Assembly: GCF_003265345.1 (NCBI RefSeq)
Contig: NZ_QFWW01000035.1
Location: 164,147-228,146 of the forward strand
Direction: 5' to 3'
DNA length: 64,000 nt
Source of the DNA: Lentzea terrae
Lineage (GTDB): Bacteria > Actinomycetota > Actinomycetes > Mycobacteriales > Pseudonocardiaceae
Made by a program: the position numbers and the translations under genes. This document shows positions 25,795-33,826 of the stretch, in pieces. Numbering within the stretch: position 1 is the stretch's first letter; every line of letters begins with the position of its first letter. The notes beneath the pieces were generated by a model. It was given only the letters and a program-made list of their open reading frames with translations, did not search any database and had not been told where the DNA came from.

Positions 25795-26484
25795 TCAGGA
25801 GTAGACAACCGCACGCTCGCGGATCAGGTCCCACAAGCTGACGTCCAGTTCGGCGAAGACGAGCAGTTCGTCGACCGATTGGAAGGGGATGGAGCGCTGG
25901 CTGCGGGCACGCTCGATCTGTCTCGCTGCGCGGTCATCAATTCCGCAGTAGTGCGCGATGACGGATGGCGGCGCGGTGTTGATGTCCACCAGACCACCGT
26001 CGTCGTACTGCCGTGGCAGATCCGGCCGGCCGATCCGGAGGTCCCGTGCAAGTGCCGGATCACGTGCGACGAGCGCACGAGCTTCTTCTCTTCTAGCCCG
26101 CCACATCAGCGCAGCGGCGACCGCTGGGTCCGTGGCCCACGGCTGTGGCGGTTGCGAAGGAGCCTGGATGGGGTGGGGCAGCCCGTAGACGTCCCGCCGG
26201 ATGCCACTGAGCTGGATACATGCCGCCACCATGATCGCGATAGCGACGAGACCGCCGATTGTGCTGCGTATGTCCGTAGTGGATGCCGCAGGCTGATCCT
26301 GTGATGGCGGCATGATGATCATCAACGCGACCGTGGCCGCTGCGTAAAGCGCGGTCCACCACCAGAGTGACGGTCTCCGCAACCGGTGAGCGGCGTGCGC
26401 GAAGGGCACAGCAGCGAAAACGCCAGCGCTTACGATCACCAGGACGAAGTACCACGTGCCGCGTGCGCGACGAGGAAGACTCAT
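25795..26484 (-). CDS. Membrane protein with C-terminal helix-hairpin-helix (ComEA-like) domain
   Basis: 229 residues. Three hydrophobic segments lie in the first 110 residues, then a charged linker, and a C-terminal HhH region (about 160-225) starting VDINTAPPSVIAHYCGIDDRAA. The VDINTA start is the hallmark of ComEA-type HhH domains; here the second motif SVDELLVFAELD is present too. DNA binding at the membrane is possible but unproven. The ATG at 26484 is chosen because the frame upstream is antisense to the DUF7873-like gene and carries no membrane signal. Confidence 0.75.
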   Translation of the reverse strand: MSLPRRARGTWYFVLVIVSAGVFAAVPFAHAAHRLRRPSLWWWTALYAAATVALMIIMPPSQDQPAASTTDIRSTIGGLVAIAIMVAACIQLSGIRRDVYGLPHPIQAPSQPPQPWATDPAVAAALMWRARREEARALVARDPALARDLRIGRPDLPRQYDDGGLVDINTAPPSVIAHYCGIDDRAARQIERARSQRSIPFQSVDELLVFAELDVSLWDLIRERAVVYS

Positions 26485-26598
26485 GTCTGCGGGCCTTTCA
26501 GGCCAGGGCCGATCCATCTGCTGACCTATCGCCAGTGGTGACCCCGGAGTTTCACGCTGACGAAGGTTGTTGGCCGCAGGACTGCCACCGTGTGCGGC

Positions 26599-26880
26599 GT
26601 GAGCGAAGCTGTTGAGCGGGTCGACGAGCACGACCAGGTTCTCGGCGTGGTGGACCGGAGTGAGGCGATTCATCACGCGTGGCTTCATCGGATCGCGACA
26701 ATCGCGTGTCGTGACGCTGATGGGCGGATCCTGGTTCACCGCCGACCGGGATGACGTCCGCCTGTTCCCGGGACAACTGAACTGGAGGTTCGGCGGCGCT
26801 GTCGAGGTTGCCGAGTCGTATGAAGACGCTGCCGCTCGGCAGTCGGCGGGTACCGCGCCTTGTCGTGAGGTTCGATGCGA
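26599..26880 (+). pseudogene. Nudix hydrolase pseudogene, frameshifted
   Basis: Frame one from GTG 26599 reads VERVDEHDQVLGVVDRSEAI, then HRIATIACRDADGRILVHRRP and hits TGA at 26752. The adjacent frame continues DVRLFPGQLNWRFGGAVEVAESYEDAAAR. Together they reproduce an IPP-isomerase-like Nudix protein (VDE..., GRILVHRRP, FPG..NW..GGAVEVGES). The Nudix box then decays (QSAGTAPC where RELxEE.G is expected) and the protein ends early. A frameshift near 26748 plus loss of the catalytic glutamates marks it as inactive. It fills most of the gap 26485-26940. Confidence 0.75.
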
Positions 26881-26940
26881 AATCGCGTGCGGGCGCGGCT
26901 GCGCGGCAAGTACGGTGCGCGAGACCAAAGGGGGGTCGGC

Positions 26941-27672
26941 ATGACCAAGTTGAACCAGATCATCGCGGTGGAGAAGAGTGTCAAAGGGGGCACGCTTCGG
27001 GACCTCACCGACGCGCATCACGGGTTGCAGAAGCCTGCGTTGCTGGCCGGTATCTCCCGGACGTACCAGCCGAAGGACGAGGACGGCGAGGTGTTGCCGC
27101 CGGAGTCCACTCGCGTGCAGGTCAAGGCCGAGGACGTGTTGCGGAAGACCGCCGCTGTGATGACTCGGCTCTTCGACGTCACGGCTACCAAGGACTGGGC
27201 CAACTGCGTTGCGAAGGCTGATGTCGTGGTCGACGGGCAGGCGTTGCTGCGCGACGTGCCCGTGTCGTACCTGCTCTTTCTCGAGAAGCAGCTGACTGAC
27301 TTGCACACCTTCGTGAAAAAGCTGCCCCTGCTGGACGCGGCCGAGGACTGGAACTTCGACGAGTCCGCCGACTACTGGCGCACTGAGCAGGTCCGCACCA
27401 TCCGCACCAAGAAGGTGCCGCGCAACCACGTCAAGGCCGAGGCCACGGAGAAGCACCCGGCGCAGGTCGAGGTGTACTACGAGGACATTCCGGTGGGTTA
27501 CTGGACCACGGTGAAGTTCTCCGGTGCCCTGCCTGCTCGGCGGGTGAACGAACTCGTCGACCGGGTGGAGAAGCTGCAGCACGCGGTGAAGTTCGCCCGG
27601 GAGGAAGCCAACAACCTGGAGATCACCGACCAGCGTGTCGGTGACGTGGTCTTCGACTACCTGTTCCGGTAA
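26941..27672 (+). CDS. DUF7873-like conserved actinobacterial protein
   Basis: 243 residues starting MTKLNQIIAVEKSVKGGTLR. Other landmarks are HHGLQKPALLAGISRTYQPKD, RLFDVTATKDWANCVAKADV, LLFLEKQLTDLHTFVKKLP, RTIRTKKVPRNHVKAEATEK and a C-terminal helix with VNELVDRVEKLQHAVKFARE. It is soluble, with no membrane or signal sequence. The family is widespread in actinobacteria but has no assigned function. It is followed immediately by a structured non-coding region with two tRNA-like elements, so an RNA-linked role is a reasonable guess (inference). The ATG at 26941 begins the conserved block. Confidence 0.85.
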   Translation: MTKLNQIIAVEKSVKGGTLRDLTDAHHGLQKPALLAGISRTYQPKDEDGEVLPPESTRVQVKAEDVLRKTAAVMTRLFDVTATKDWANCVAKADVVVDGQALLRDVPVSYLLFLEKQLTDLHTFVKKLPLLDAAEDWNFDESADYWRTEQVRTIRTKKVPRNHVKAEATEKHPAQVEVYYEDIPVGYWTTVKFSGALPARRVNELVDRVEKLQHAVKFAREEANNLEITDQRVGDVVFDYLFR

Positions 27673-27683
27673 CGTCGACAGAC

Positions 27684-27724
27684 TCCCCCGCTGGAGCGCG
27701 GGGGTGCGCTCCCACTTGGGAGCG
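27684..27724 (+). other. Two strong hairpins after the DUF7873-like gene
   Basis: The first hairpin is CCCCCGC/GCGGGGG (27685-27704, six-base loop); the second is CGCTCCC/GGGAGCG (27707-27724, four-base loop). Neither is followed by a T-run. They separate the coding sequence from the tRNA-like elements and could be an RNA processing or stability signal. Confidence 0.6.
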
Positions 27725-27735
27725 TGAAAGCTGAA

Positions 27736-27867
27736 GCTGAAACGTCAGCCTGAACCACTCGGTCACAGGTGGGGGTTCGAATCCCTCTCCCGGCACCATC
27801 ACGCCGGGATAGCCCAAATTGGCAGAGGCAGCCGGGATCAAGCTCAGACTCTCGCTCCAGGTTCAGC
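27736..27867 (+). ncRNA. Y-RNA-like (YrlA-type) element 1 with permuted tRNA-like domain
   Basis: In order: closing stem CTGAACC (27750-27756), inner stem CTCGGT (27758-27763), T-arm GGGGG-TTCGAAT-CCCTC (27771-27787), acceptor strand TCCCGGC with ACCA (27788-27798), loop, complementary acceptor strand GCCGGGA (27803-27809), D-arm GCC/GGC (27812-27829), inner stem GCCGGG (27831-27836), and closing stem GGTTCAG (27860-27866). The acceptor stem pairs 7/7 but is capped by an eight-base loop, so the 3' half precedes the 5' half. This is the permuted layout of the tRNA-like module of bacterial Y RNAs. A shuffled tRNA remnant is the main alternative. Confidence 0.6.
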
Positions 27868-27873
27868 ATTTCC

Positions 27874-27999
27874 GCCGATCACCAGATCGCCCGAGTACGG
27901 ACAAGACTCGCTGAGGTGCAGGTTCGAATCCTGCTGGCCGCTCTGCCCATGCGGCCGTAGCTCAACGGAAGAGCGCGGCGACCTAAGGACTGATCCGGC
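27874..27999 (+). ncRNA. Y-RNA-like (YrlA-type) element 2 with permuted tRNA-like domain
   Basis: In order: outer stem GCCGATCA (27874-27881), inner stem TCGCTG (27908-27913), T-arm GCAGG-TTCGAAT-CCTGC (27918-27934), acceptor TGGCCGC (27935-27941), nine-base loop, GCGGCCG (27951-27957, 7/7 pairs with one G-U), TA, D-arm GCTC-AACGGAA-GAGC (27960-27974), inner stem CGGCGA (27976-27981), and outer stem TGATCCGGC (27991-27999, one bulge). No CCA follows the acceptor strand here, so it cannot be a simple mature tRNA. A second strand GTCGCT at 28008-28013 could compete for GGCGAC. Confidence 0.6.
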
Positions 28000-28038
28000 T
28001 CTTAAAAGTCGCTGGTGTGTGCAAATGGGCGGCCAAGC

Positions 28039-28069
28039 GGGGCCCCGGACTGGACATGTCCGGGGCCCC
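28039..28069. terminator. Bidirectional hairpin terminator
   Basis: A perfect 12-bp stem GGGGCCCCGGAC / GTCCGGGGCCCC with a seven-base loop, between the non-coding RNA region and the convergent MmpS-like gene. No U-run; it probably ends both transcripts by structure. Confidence 0.7.
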
Positions 28070-28141
28070 ACCCGCGATCAGGCGACGGTGCCCACCGGGC
28101 GGATCGTGATCTCCAGGCCTTCTGTTGTGCTGGTGCGGTCA

Positions 28142-28609
28142 TCACTGCTCCACCGCCGGGGCGATCATGTTCGAGCAGGACACGGTGGTGTATTCGCCTT
28201 TGGCCGTGTTGTTGGCGACGACGTGGCCGTCGACGGTGATGGTGCACGAGATCGACTCGCCTTGACCGTTGGTCGCCATGACCTGGGCCACGCTGAGACC
28301 TGGTCCCGAGGAGACGGTCAGTTCTTTGCGCCACGGCAGGCTGACGGCTTCGGCCTTCTCCGTCTTGTTCGTCCCTTCCACGGCGAACCTGATCTCGGGC
28401 GATCTGCCTCCTGAACCGGTGACCTCGTAGACGATCGTGTGGGTGTCCGGGACGGGAGCGGGATCCGTGCCGGACACCCAGACGGCCGCGCCGACGGCTA
28501 CGACCGCGGCCAGCCCGGCTGCCCCGGCCAGCCGGGCTCGATGGCGGGCCGGCCTGGTGGCAGGGGACATCGGTGGACCGTCTTTGCGGGTGCTCGTGGC
28601 AGACGGCAT
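28142..28609 (-). CDS. MmpS-like exported protein
   Basis: 155 residues. One transmembrane anchor (about 28-46, LAGAAGLAAVVAVGAAVWV) is followed by a beta-sandwich domain with HTIVYEVTG, PWRKELTV and ISCTITVDGHVVANNTAKGE. The last motif is diagnostic of MmpS-family transport accessory proteins, which partner RND/MmpL lipid exporters. No mmpL gene is adjacent, so it is an orphan. The ATG at 28609 has a GAGAGAG ribosome-binding site; ATG 28570 is an alternative. Confidence 0.78.
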   Translation of the reverse strand: MPSATSTRKDGPPMSPATRPARHRARLAGAAGLAAVVAVGAAVWVSGTDPAPVPDTHTIVYEVTGSGGRSPEIRFAVEGTNKTEKAEAVSLPWRKELTVSSGPGLSVAQVMATNGQGESISCTITVDGHVVANNTAKGEYTTVSCSNMIAPAVEQ

Positions 28610-28945
28610 ATGCCATCACTCTCTCTTCTGGACGGGTCCTCGTATTGCCGGGCGGCCGTCGCGGCGCCGGTTCGGGTCATCGTGGCAGCTGCATGGATGT
28701 TTTAGCCAGAGCCATTCGGGGAAGACGTTCGCGATCTCGGCCTCGAATGAGTTCGACACTGTCAAGCTTCTACTTTGAAAAGTAAATACCTGTCGCTTGG
28801 CATGTAGTTCGAACCACCGTTCACAACGCGCTGACCTGCGAATATGTGCACGACTTGACGCTGCGCGCAATGTCGCGCATTGGGTTGCACCGAATACTCT
28901 GTTAGGTCTTTGTCACATCGCAGAGCGCCGACGAGTGCGACCCAG

Positions 28946-28974
28946 TTGACAGATCGTTAACGCTTGAGTAATTC
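28946..28974 (+). promoter_or_regulatory. Likely sigma-70-type promoter of the copper operon
   Basis: TTGACA (28946-28951), 17-bp spacer, TAATTC (28969-28974), about 177 bp before the cupredoxin gene start. The intergenic stretch 28610-29150 is AT-richer than the surroundings and holds no credible gene; the long leader may be regulated. Confidence 0.45.
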
Positions 28975-29150
28975 TTTGGACATTGGCCGCGTCACTATTT
29001 AGGTGTCTTCACGTGACGGCCGGTGCACCACGCGGATGTCCACCGCAACGCTGTTGGAAGCCAATGCGGAGAACCGAAACCTCAACCGGGTGTTGTTTGT
29101 CATGCGTGGAGTTTTCCGATGTGCCGCAACAGGTGTCAGAAGGGAAATCG

Positions 29151-31880
29151 ATGCGCTCTCCACACATATCACGCATGTTCTCGTCCAGGAGGCGACGTCG
29201 CGGGTCACGGGCGCTCGCGTTCGGCTCTGCGCTGCTGCTCGCCCTGACCGCGGTCGGACTGAACACGCCGGTAGCCACCGCGGCCACGTTCGACGTGTCG
29301 ATGCAGAACCTGCAGTACAACCCGCCGACTCTGAACGTGAGTGTCGGTGACACCGTGAGGTGGACCAACAACGAGACCAACGGTGTCGTGCACAGCGTGA
29401 CAGGCGGCCCGCTGTCCGCGGACGTGAACGCGGGTGAGTCCTACTCGTTCACCTTCACCTCCGCCGGCACCGTCAACTACCGCTGCCGCTTCCACCCGGA
29501 CATGCTCGGGTCGGTCGTCGTCGGTGGCACGACGCCCACAACCACCACAGGACCGACAACCACTACAACGGCGCCCACGACCACGACGGCGCCCACGACC
29601 TCTACCAGCTCCAACACGCCCGCCCCTACGACGACCACCGGTTCGGGTGGACTCCCGATCGGCGGCGGACCCGTCCCGGTGTCGTTCCACCTCACCGACA
29701 ACCAGGGTTCCTGGTACGACACGAACCTGAGCCTGTTCGGTACGAAGTCTCTCGCCGTGGCCGAGCTGCCGCGGGTGAAGACCAACGGACTCATCCCCGG
29801 CCTGCCGCTGGACGGCCTGCCACTGCTGGGCAACGGAGCTCTGCTCGGCACGGACGCGAGCAACATCCTCAACGGTGACCTGGCGCGGTTGACCCAGCTC
29901 CAGTTCAACAACGGTTCGCCGCTGCTCCAGAGCCTCGGCGTCAACACCGAGCAGCTTCTCGGGCTGGACAACCTGCGCACGGCGATCGGCAAGGTGATGC
30001 CGCCGCTGGACCTGCGGGCGATCAAGGCGAACACCCTGATCACCCAGCTCTCCCAGCAGATGGCGGCCCGCCCCGCCAACGCGAAGACCGCGCTGGCCGA
30101 CCTGCCGGTCGGCGTGGAGCTGATGAAGGTGCTGGCCGACATCCAGAAGTACGTGCAGACCGCCACGATCAGCCTGCCTGTGACGGTGAACTTCGACATC
30201 TCGAGCCCGGACGCGGAGTCGGCGCACACCATCACGAACCTGATCTGGCCGGAGGGCGCGGCGGGCTTCCCGTTCGACCAGCCGGGCGCCTTCGTCGGCA
30301 GCACGACCGCGCAGCTGACCGAACCCGGTCTCTACGCGTTCGTCTGCAAGATCCACCCGTACATGCTCGGCGCGGTCGTCGTGGACGACCCGCTCACGCC
30401 AGGCCTGGACTTCGGCAAGAAGCTCAGGGTCAACAGCCGCTCGATGAACGTCCCGTCCGACGCGGACATCATCTCGCAACTGGTGCAGAAGTTCTTCAAC
30501 ATCACCGCACCGGCCAACTGGCAGAAGTTCAGCAACACCGAAGAAAAAACGTGGAACCCGACCTACCCGCCCGCGCCGATCCTCATGTACGACTCGAACG
30601 GATCGCCGCAGATCGTCCCCCTGCTGGACGCCTACCTCAAGAACAAGTTCAACACGCCGAAGACCCTGCCCGCGCTGACCCAGCGGCCAGGCACTCCCGG
30701 CGTGGGTGAGGTCTGGATCGACACCCAGAAGGAGCGGACGGCGGGCAAGACCAAGTCCGGTACCGCGACGAAGGTCGACGTCACCACCTGGAAGGTGGAC
30801 CGCAAGGTGGCGTTGCCCGAGATCAACATGAACAACCCGCACAACATGTGGACCGACAAGGAGGAGAAGTACATCTACCAAACCGAGTGGTTCGGCAACA
30901 AGCTCACCGTCTTCGAGCGGGCGACAGGCCGGTTCGTCCGGCAGGTCGAGGTCGGGCCCGACCCCTCGCACGTGATGACGAGGACGGACACCGACCAGCT
31001 GCACGTCGCGATCAACGGTGGTGCGTCGGTGGTCGAGCTCTCGCCGGGCGGCACGAAGATCGACCGGCGCATCCCGGTCCAGCGACCGGGTGAGAAGGTC
31101 GCGCACCCGCACGCCCACTGGATGACCGGCGACGGCGCGACCATGGTCACGCCGAACGTGAACACCTACGACTCCACCGTCGTGGACGTCGCGACCGGCA
31201 ACATCCGCAAGGAGGCGACCGGCGAGTTGCCGATCGCCACGGGCATCACGCCTGATGGCGCGAAGGCGTACGAGGCGAACTTCATGGGCGCGACGGTGTC
31301 CTGCATCTCGCTCAAGGCCGACGCGTGCAAGGACGGCAACACCAACGTGCACCACAAGCAGATCGACCTGTGGCGCAACTACGACCCGGTGGCCGGTGAC
31401 CGCGGCTCGTTCGGCGGTCTGCCCATCCAGCTGCCGGTGAGCCCGGACGGCAACGCGCTGGTGGTGGCCAACACGTTGTCGTCGAACCTCACCGTCATCG
31501 ACCCGAAGACCGACGAGATCGTGAAGTGGTTGCCCTGCGACTCCGGTTGCCACGGCATCAACTACGGCGCCAAGCGGGGCGGCGGCTACTACGCCTACGT
31601 CTCCAGCAAGTTCGCCAACACGCTGGCGGTCGTCGACATCGACCCGAACGGCGACGGAAGCCCTTCCGACGCCGCCGTGGTCGGCAAGATGGTGCTCGAC
31701 GCGGTCTCCACGACCGCGATGGACGACCCGGTCGTGGACTACATGGGCATGGGTGGCATGGGCGTACTGGCCGTGCCGCTGGTCTACGAGGGCTGGGTGC
31801 AGAAGGTGCCCAGCAGTCCGGTGAACGACCAGCTGACCTGTCGTCAGCGGCACCCGCTCACCTACGCAACTGATTGCTGA
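29151..31880 (+). CDS. Exported two-cupredoxin / beta-propeller protein
   Basis: 909 residues with a long Arg-rich signal peptide (SSRRRRRGSRALAFGSALLL; a Tat-like start but without a clear twin-Arg consensus). Cupredoxin 1 (about 45-120) has the type 1 copper ligands His in VVHSV and Cys-His-Met in YRCRFHPDML. A Thr/Pro linker follows. Cupredoxin 2 (about 340-420) has AHTITN and FVCKIHPYML. The C-terminal half is a YncE-like propeller (VEVGPDPSHVMTRTDTDQLH; GELPIATGITPDGAKAYEAN). Probably a secreted copper-dependent redox or electron-transfer protein working with the multicopper oxidase downstream. The ATG at 29151 follows AGAAGGGAAA. Confidence 0.82.
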   Translation: MRSPHISRMFSSRRRRRGSRALAFGSALLLALTAVGLNTPVATAATFDVSMQNLQYNPPTLNVSVGDTVRWTNNETNGVVHSVTGGPLSADVNAGESYSFTFTSAGTVNYRCRFHPDMLGSVVVGGTTPTTTTGPTTTTTAPTTTTAPTTSTSSNTPAPTTTTGSGGLPIGGGPVPVSFHLTDNQGSWYDTNLSLFGTKSLAVAELPRVKTNGLIPGLPLDGLPLLGNGALLGTDASNILNGDLARLTQLQFNNGSPLLQSLGVNTEQLLGLDNLRTAIGKVMPPLDLRAIKANTLITQLSQQMAARPANAKTALADLPVGVELMKVLADIQKYVQTATISLPVTVNFDISSPDAESAHTITNLIWPEGAAGFPFDQPGAFVGSTTAQLTEPGLYAFVCKIHPYMLGAVVVDDPLTPGLDFGKKLRVNSRSMNVPSDADIISQLVQKFFNITAPANWQKFSNTEEKTWNPTYPPAPILMYDSNGSPQIVPLLDAYLKNKFNTPKTLPALTQRPGTPGVGEVWIDTQKERTAGKTKSGTATKVDVTTWKVDRKVALPEINMNNPHNMWTDKEEKYIYQTEWFGNKLTVFERATGRFVRQVEVGPDPSHVMTRTDTDQLHVAINGGASVVELSPGGTKIDRRIPVQRPGEKVAHPHAHWMTGDGATMVTPNVNTYDSTVVDVATGNIRKEATGELPIATGITPDGAKAYEANFMGATVSCISLKADACKDGNTNVHHKQIDLWRNYDPVAGDRGSFGGLPIQLPVSPDGNALVVANTLSSNLTVIDPKTDEIVKWLPCDSGCHGINYGAKRGGGYYAYVSSKFANTLAVVDIDPNGDGSPSDAAVVGKMVLDAVSTTAMDDPVVDYMGMGGMGVLAVPLVYEGWVQKVPSSPVNDQLTCRQRHPLTYATDC

Positions 31881-31898
31881 CACCACCCACCGCGAGGC

Positions 31899-31926
31899 GG
31901 GGAAGCCGTTCCAGGACGGCTTCCCC
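31899..31926 (+). other. Intergenic hairpin between copper genes
   Basis: An 11-bp perfect stem GGGGAAGCCGT / ACGGCTTCCCC with a six-base loop and no T-run. It may partly terminate or stabilise the upstream mRNA. Confidence 0.6.
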
Positions 31927-31956
31927 TGCCCACGGCTGCCCTGCGGGAGGCGACCC

Positions 31957-32979
31957 ATGTCCACATATCTGGTTAGCGATGATTTTCTGACGACAGGCAA
32001 GACGCGGACCTCCAGACGGCGCAAGGTCCTGCCGGTGTTGATGGTTCTCCTGTTCGTCCTGACCGCCATGGTGGGGGTGACGGCGTCGGGTCTCACGATC
32101 AAGTCCACTGTGGACCCGGTGCCGCCGGCCGCTGCGGGACAGGACCTCGGTGACGGGACTCGCCTCGCCGAGTACGAGGTGGTCGGCGGGGTCAAGGTGT
32201 TCCGCCTGCGTGCGGCACCCCTGTCGTGGGAGGTCTCGCCCGGCAACGTCCGGCAGGCCTTCGCCTACAACGGAACCGTGCCCGGTCCGGTGATCCGGGT
32301 CAACGAGGGCGACACGGTGCGCTTCATCGTGCAGAACGATCTGCCGGAGAACACCGCGCTGCACTGGCACGGCATGGACCTGCCCAACGACCAGGACGGC
32401 GTGCCCGGCCTCACCCAGCCGGAGATCGAGCCGGGGCAGAGTTTCACCTACGAGTGGAAGGCGATCAGCACCGGAACCCATTGGTACCACTCGCACATGC
32501 ACGGCGACCAGGAGGGCAAGGGACTCTACGGCTCGCTGGAGGTGGTGCCGAGGCTCGGTGACATCGTCGCCGCCCGCGACTACCGGCTGATCATCGGTGA
32601 CGGCCCGCTGGGATTCGTGTTCAACGGCAAGAGCTTTCCCGCCACCGTGCCGCTGCGGGCGCGGGTGGGCGAGCGGGTGCGCATCCGGTTGATCGGCGCC
32701 GGCCCGGAGATGATCCACCCCATCCACCTGCACGGCGGGTACTTCGAAGTGCTCGCGCAGGACGGCAGGCGGCTACCGGTCCCGCAGCAGATGGACACCT
32801 TGCTCGTCGGGGTCGGGCAGACCTTCGACATCGTCTGGGTGCCGACCAGGGTGGGCAAGTGGATGATCCACTGCCACATCTTCTCCCACGCCGAGACCCA
32901 CCACGGGATGGCGGGACTGGTGTCCATCTTCAACGTCGACCCGCCCGCGATCGGTCTGCCCCTCCCGTTGGGCAGCTGA
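31957..32979 (+). CDS. Two-domain multicopper oxidase (small-laccase-like)
   Basis: 340 residues with one N-terminal transmembrane anchor (about 25-47). The four copper motifs are HWHGMDLPND and WYHSHMHGD in domain 1, HPIHLHG and HCHIFSHAETHHGM in domain 2. These are full type 1, 2 and 3 ligands, with the axial Met position present. The length and two-domain plan fit homotrimeric two-domain laccases or nitrite-reductase-like oxidases. Likely substrates are Cu(I) or phenolics at the cell surface. It sits in a copper gene cluster and is not a full-length three-domain CueO. Confidence 0.88.
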   Translation: MSTYLVSDDFLTTGKTRTSRRRKVLPVLMVLLFVLTAMVGVTASGLTIKSTVDPVPPAAAGQDLGDGTRLAEYEVVGGVKVFRLRAAPLSWEVSPGNVRQAFAYNGTVPGPVIRVNEGDTVRFIVQNDLPENTALHWHGMDLPNDQDGVPGLTQPEIEPGQSFTYEWKAISTGTHWYHSHMHGDQEGKGLYGSLEVVPRLGDIVAARDYRLIIGDGPLGFVFNGKSFPATVPLRARVGERVRIRLIGAGPEMIHPIHLHGGYFEVLAQDGRRLPVPQQMDTLLVGVGQTFDIVWVPTRVGKWMIHCHIFSHAETHHGMAGLVSIFNVDPPAIGLPLPLGS

Positions 32980-33032
32980 GCATGACGAGCACGCGCAATC
33001 GCGACGGAATTCCCACGGTGGAAGGAAAAACG

Positions 33033-33746
33033 ATGTCTCGGCCTGGCTCTGCGCTCGTCGTCCTGGCGGCGTTCGTCATCATCCTCTTCCCGTCGACCGC
33101 ATCGGCGCACGTCACCGTCTCACCAGGCACCGCGGAGCCGGGCGGCTTCGCCAGGGTGGTGTTCCGCGTGCCGAACGAGCGCGCGGACGCCTCGACGACC
33201 CGGCTGGAGGTGTCCTTCCCGGCCGATCACCGGTTCGGTTCGGTTTCCGTGCAACCGGTTCCCGGCTGGACGGCGACCACCAGCAAGGAGAAGCCCGCCA
33301 CACCCGCCGAGTCAGGCGAGCACGCCTCGGGTGAGGTCGTGACAGGCATCGTCTGGGAAGGCGGGGCCATCCAACCCGGACAGTTCCAGGAGTTCGGCGT
33401 CTCCATGGGAAGGCTGCCGAAGACGAACACCAAGCTGGTGTTCAAGGCGGTGCAGACCTACTCCAGCGGTGAGGTGGTCAGGTGGATCGACGTCCAGCAG
33501 GACGGCGGACCACGTCCCGAGCACCCGGCTCCGACGCTGTCGGTGGCCGCAGCGCCGGTCGCCGCCGCACCCGCCGCGCCCGCCGCGGGAACCGACACGC
33601 TCGGCCGGGTGCTCGGCGGGGCCGGGCTCCTGGCCGGTCTCATCGCGCTCTGGCTGGCGGTGACCGCGCGAAGGCGGCCGATCGCTCCGGCGGAAAGCGT
33701 TGCCGCGCAAGCAGAGCCGACGGCGAACGAGCCGGTGCGGATCTGA
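33033..33746 (+). CDS. YcnI-like copper-binding membrane protein (DUF1775)
   Basis: 237 residues. The signal peptide ends TASA, giving a mature protein with N-terminal His (HVTVSPGTAEPGG), which in YcnI binds copper. A DUF1775 domain (about 28-150) includes FRVPNERADASTTRLEV and the WEGGAIQPGQFQEFGVS segment. A Pro/Ala linker and one C-terminal transmembrane helix (about 190-212) follow. The ATG at 33033 is preceded by GGAAGG. It is normally encoded beside CopC/CopD, as here. Confidence 0.9.
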   Translation: MSRPGSALVVLAAFVIILFPSTASAHVTVSPGTAEPGGFARVVFRVPNERADASTTRLEVSFPADHRFGSVSVQPVPGWTATTSKEKPATPAESGEHASGEVVTGIVWEGGAIQPGQFQEFGVSMGRLPKTNTKLVFKAVQTYSSGEVVRWIDVQQDGGPRPEHPAPTLSVAAAPVAAAPAAPAAGTDTLGRVLGGAGLLAGLIALWLAVTARRRPIAPAESVAAQAEPTANEPVRI

Positions 33747-33751
33747 GAGCC

Positions 33752-33790
33752 CGCGAGGTCGACGGCCCTTCGCCGGCCGTCGACCTCGCG
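33752..33790 (+). other. 16-bp perfect intergenic hairpin
   Basis: CGCGAGGTCGACGGCC pairs with GGCCGTCGACCTCGCG around a seven-base loop, between ycnI-like and copCD-like genes. It is probably a transcript-end or mRNA-stability element and may lower CopCD expression relative to YcnI. Confidence 0.65.
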
Positions 33791-33826
33791 CCCACCACGT
33801 CAGTCAGGCCGGTGAGAGGAAGTGCG

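Noticed and set aside
26485..27582. N-terminal extension of the HhH membrane protein
   Set aside because: The extra residues are antisense to the DUF7873-like gene and the Nudix remnant and contain no signal; the ATG at 26484 starts a clear membrane segment.
27736..28020. Ordinary tRNA genes in the region after the DUF7873-like gene
   Set aside because: T-arm and D-arm halves are present, but the 3' half precedes the 5' half in both cases and no canonical cloverleaf can be read linearly; one copy lacks CCA.
29205..32246. 1013-codon open frame opposite the copper genes
   Set aside because: Arg/Val/Asp-rich shadow with no recognisable domain; the plus strand has signal peptide, cupredoxin and oxidase motifs.
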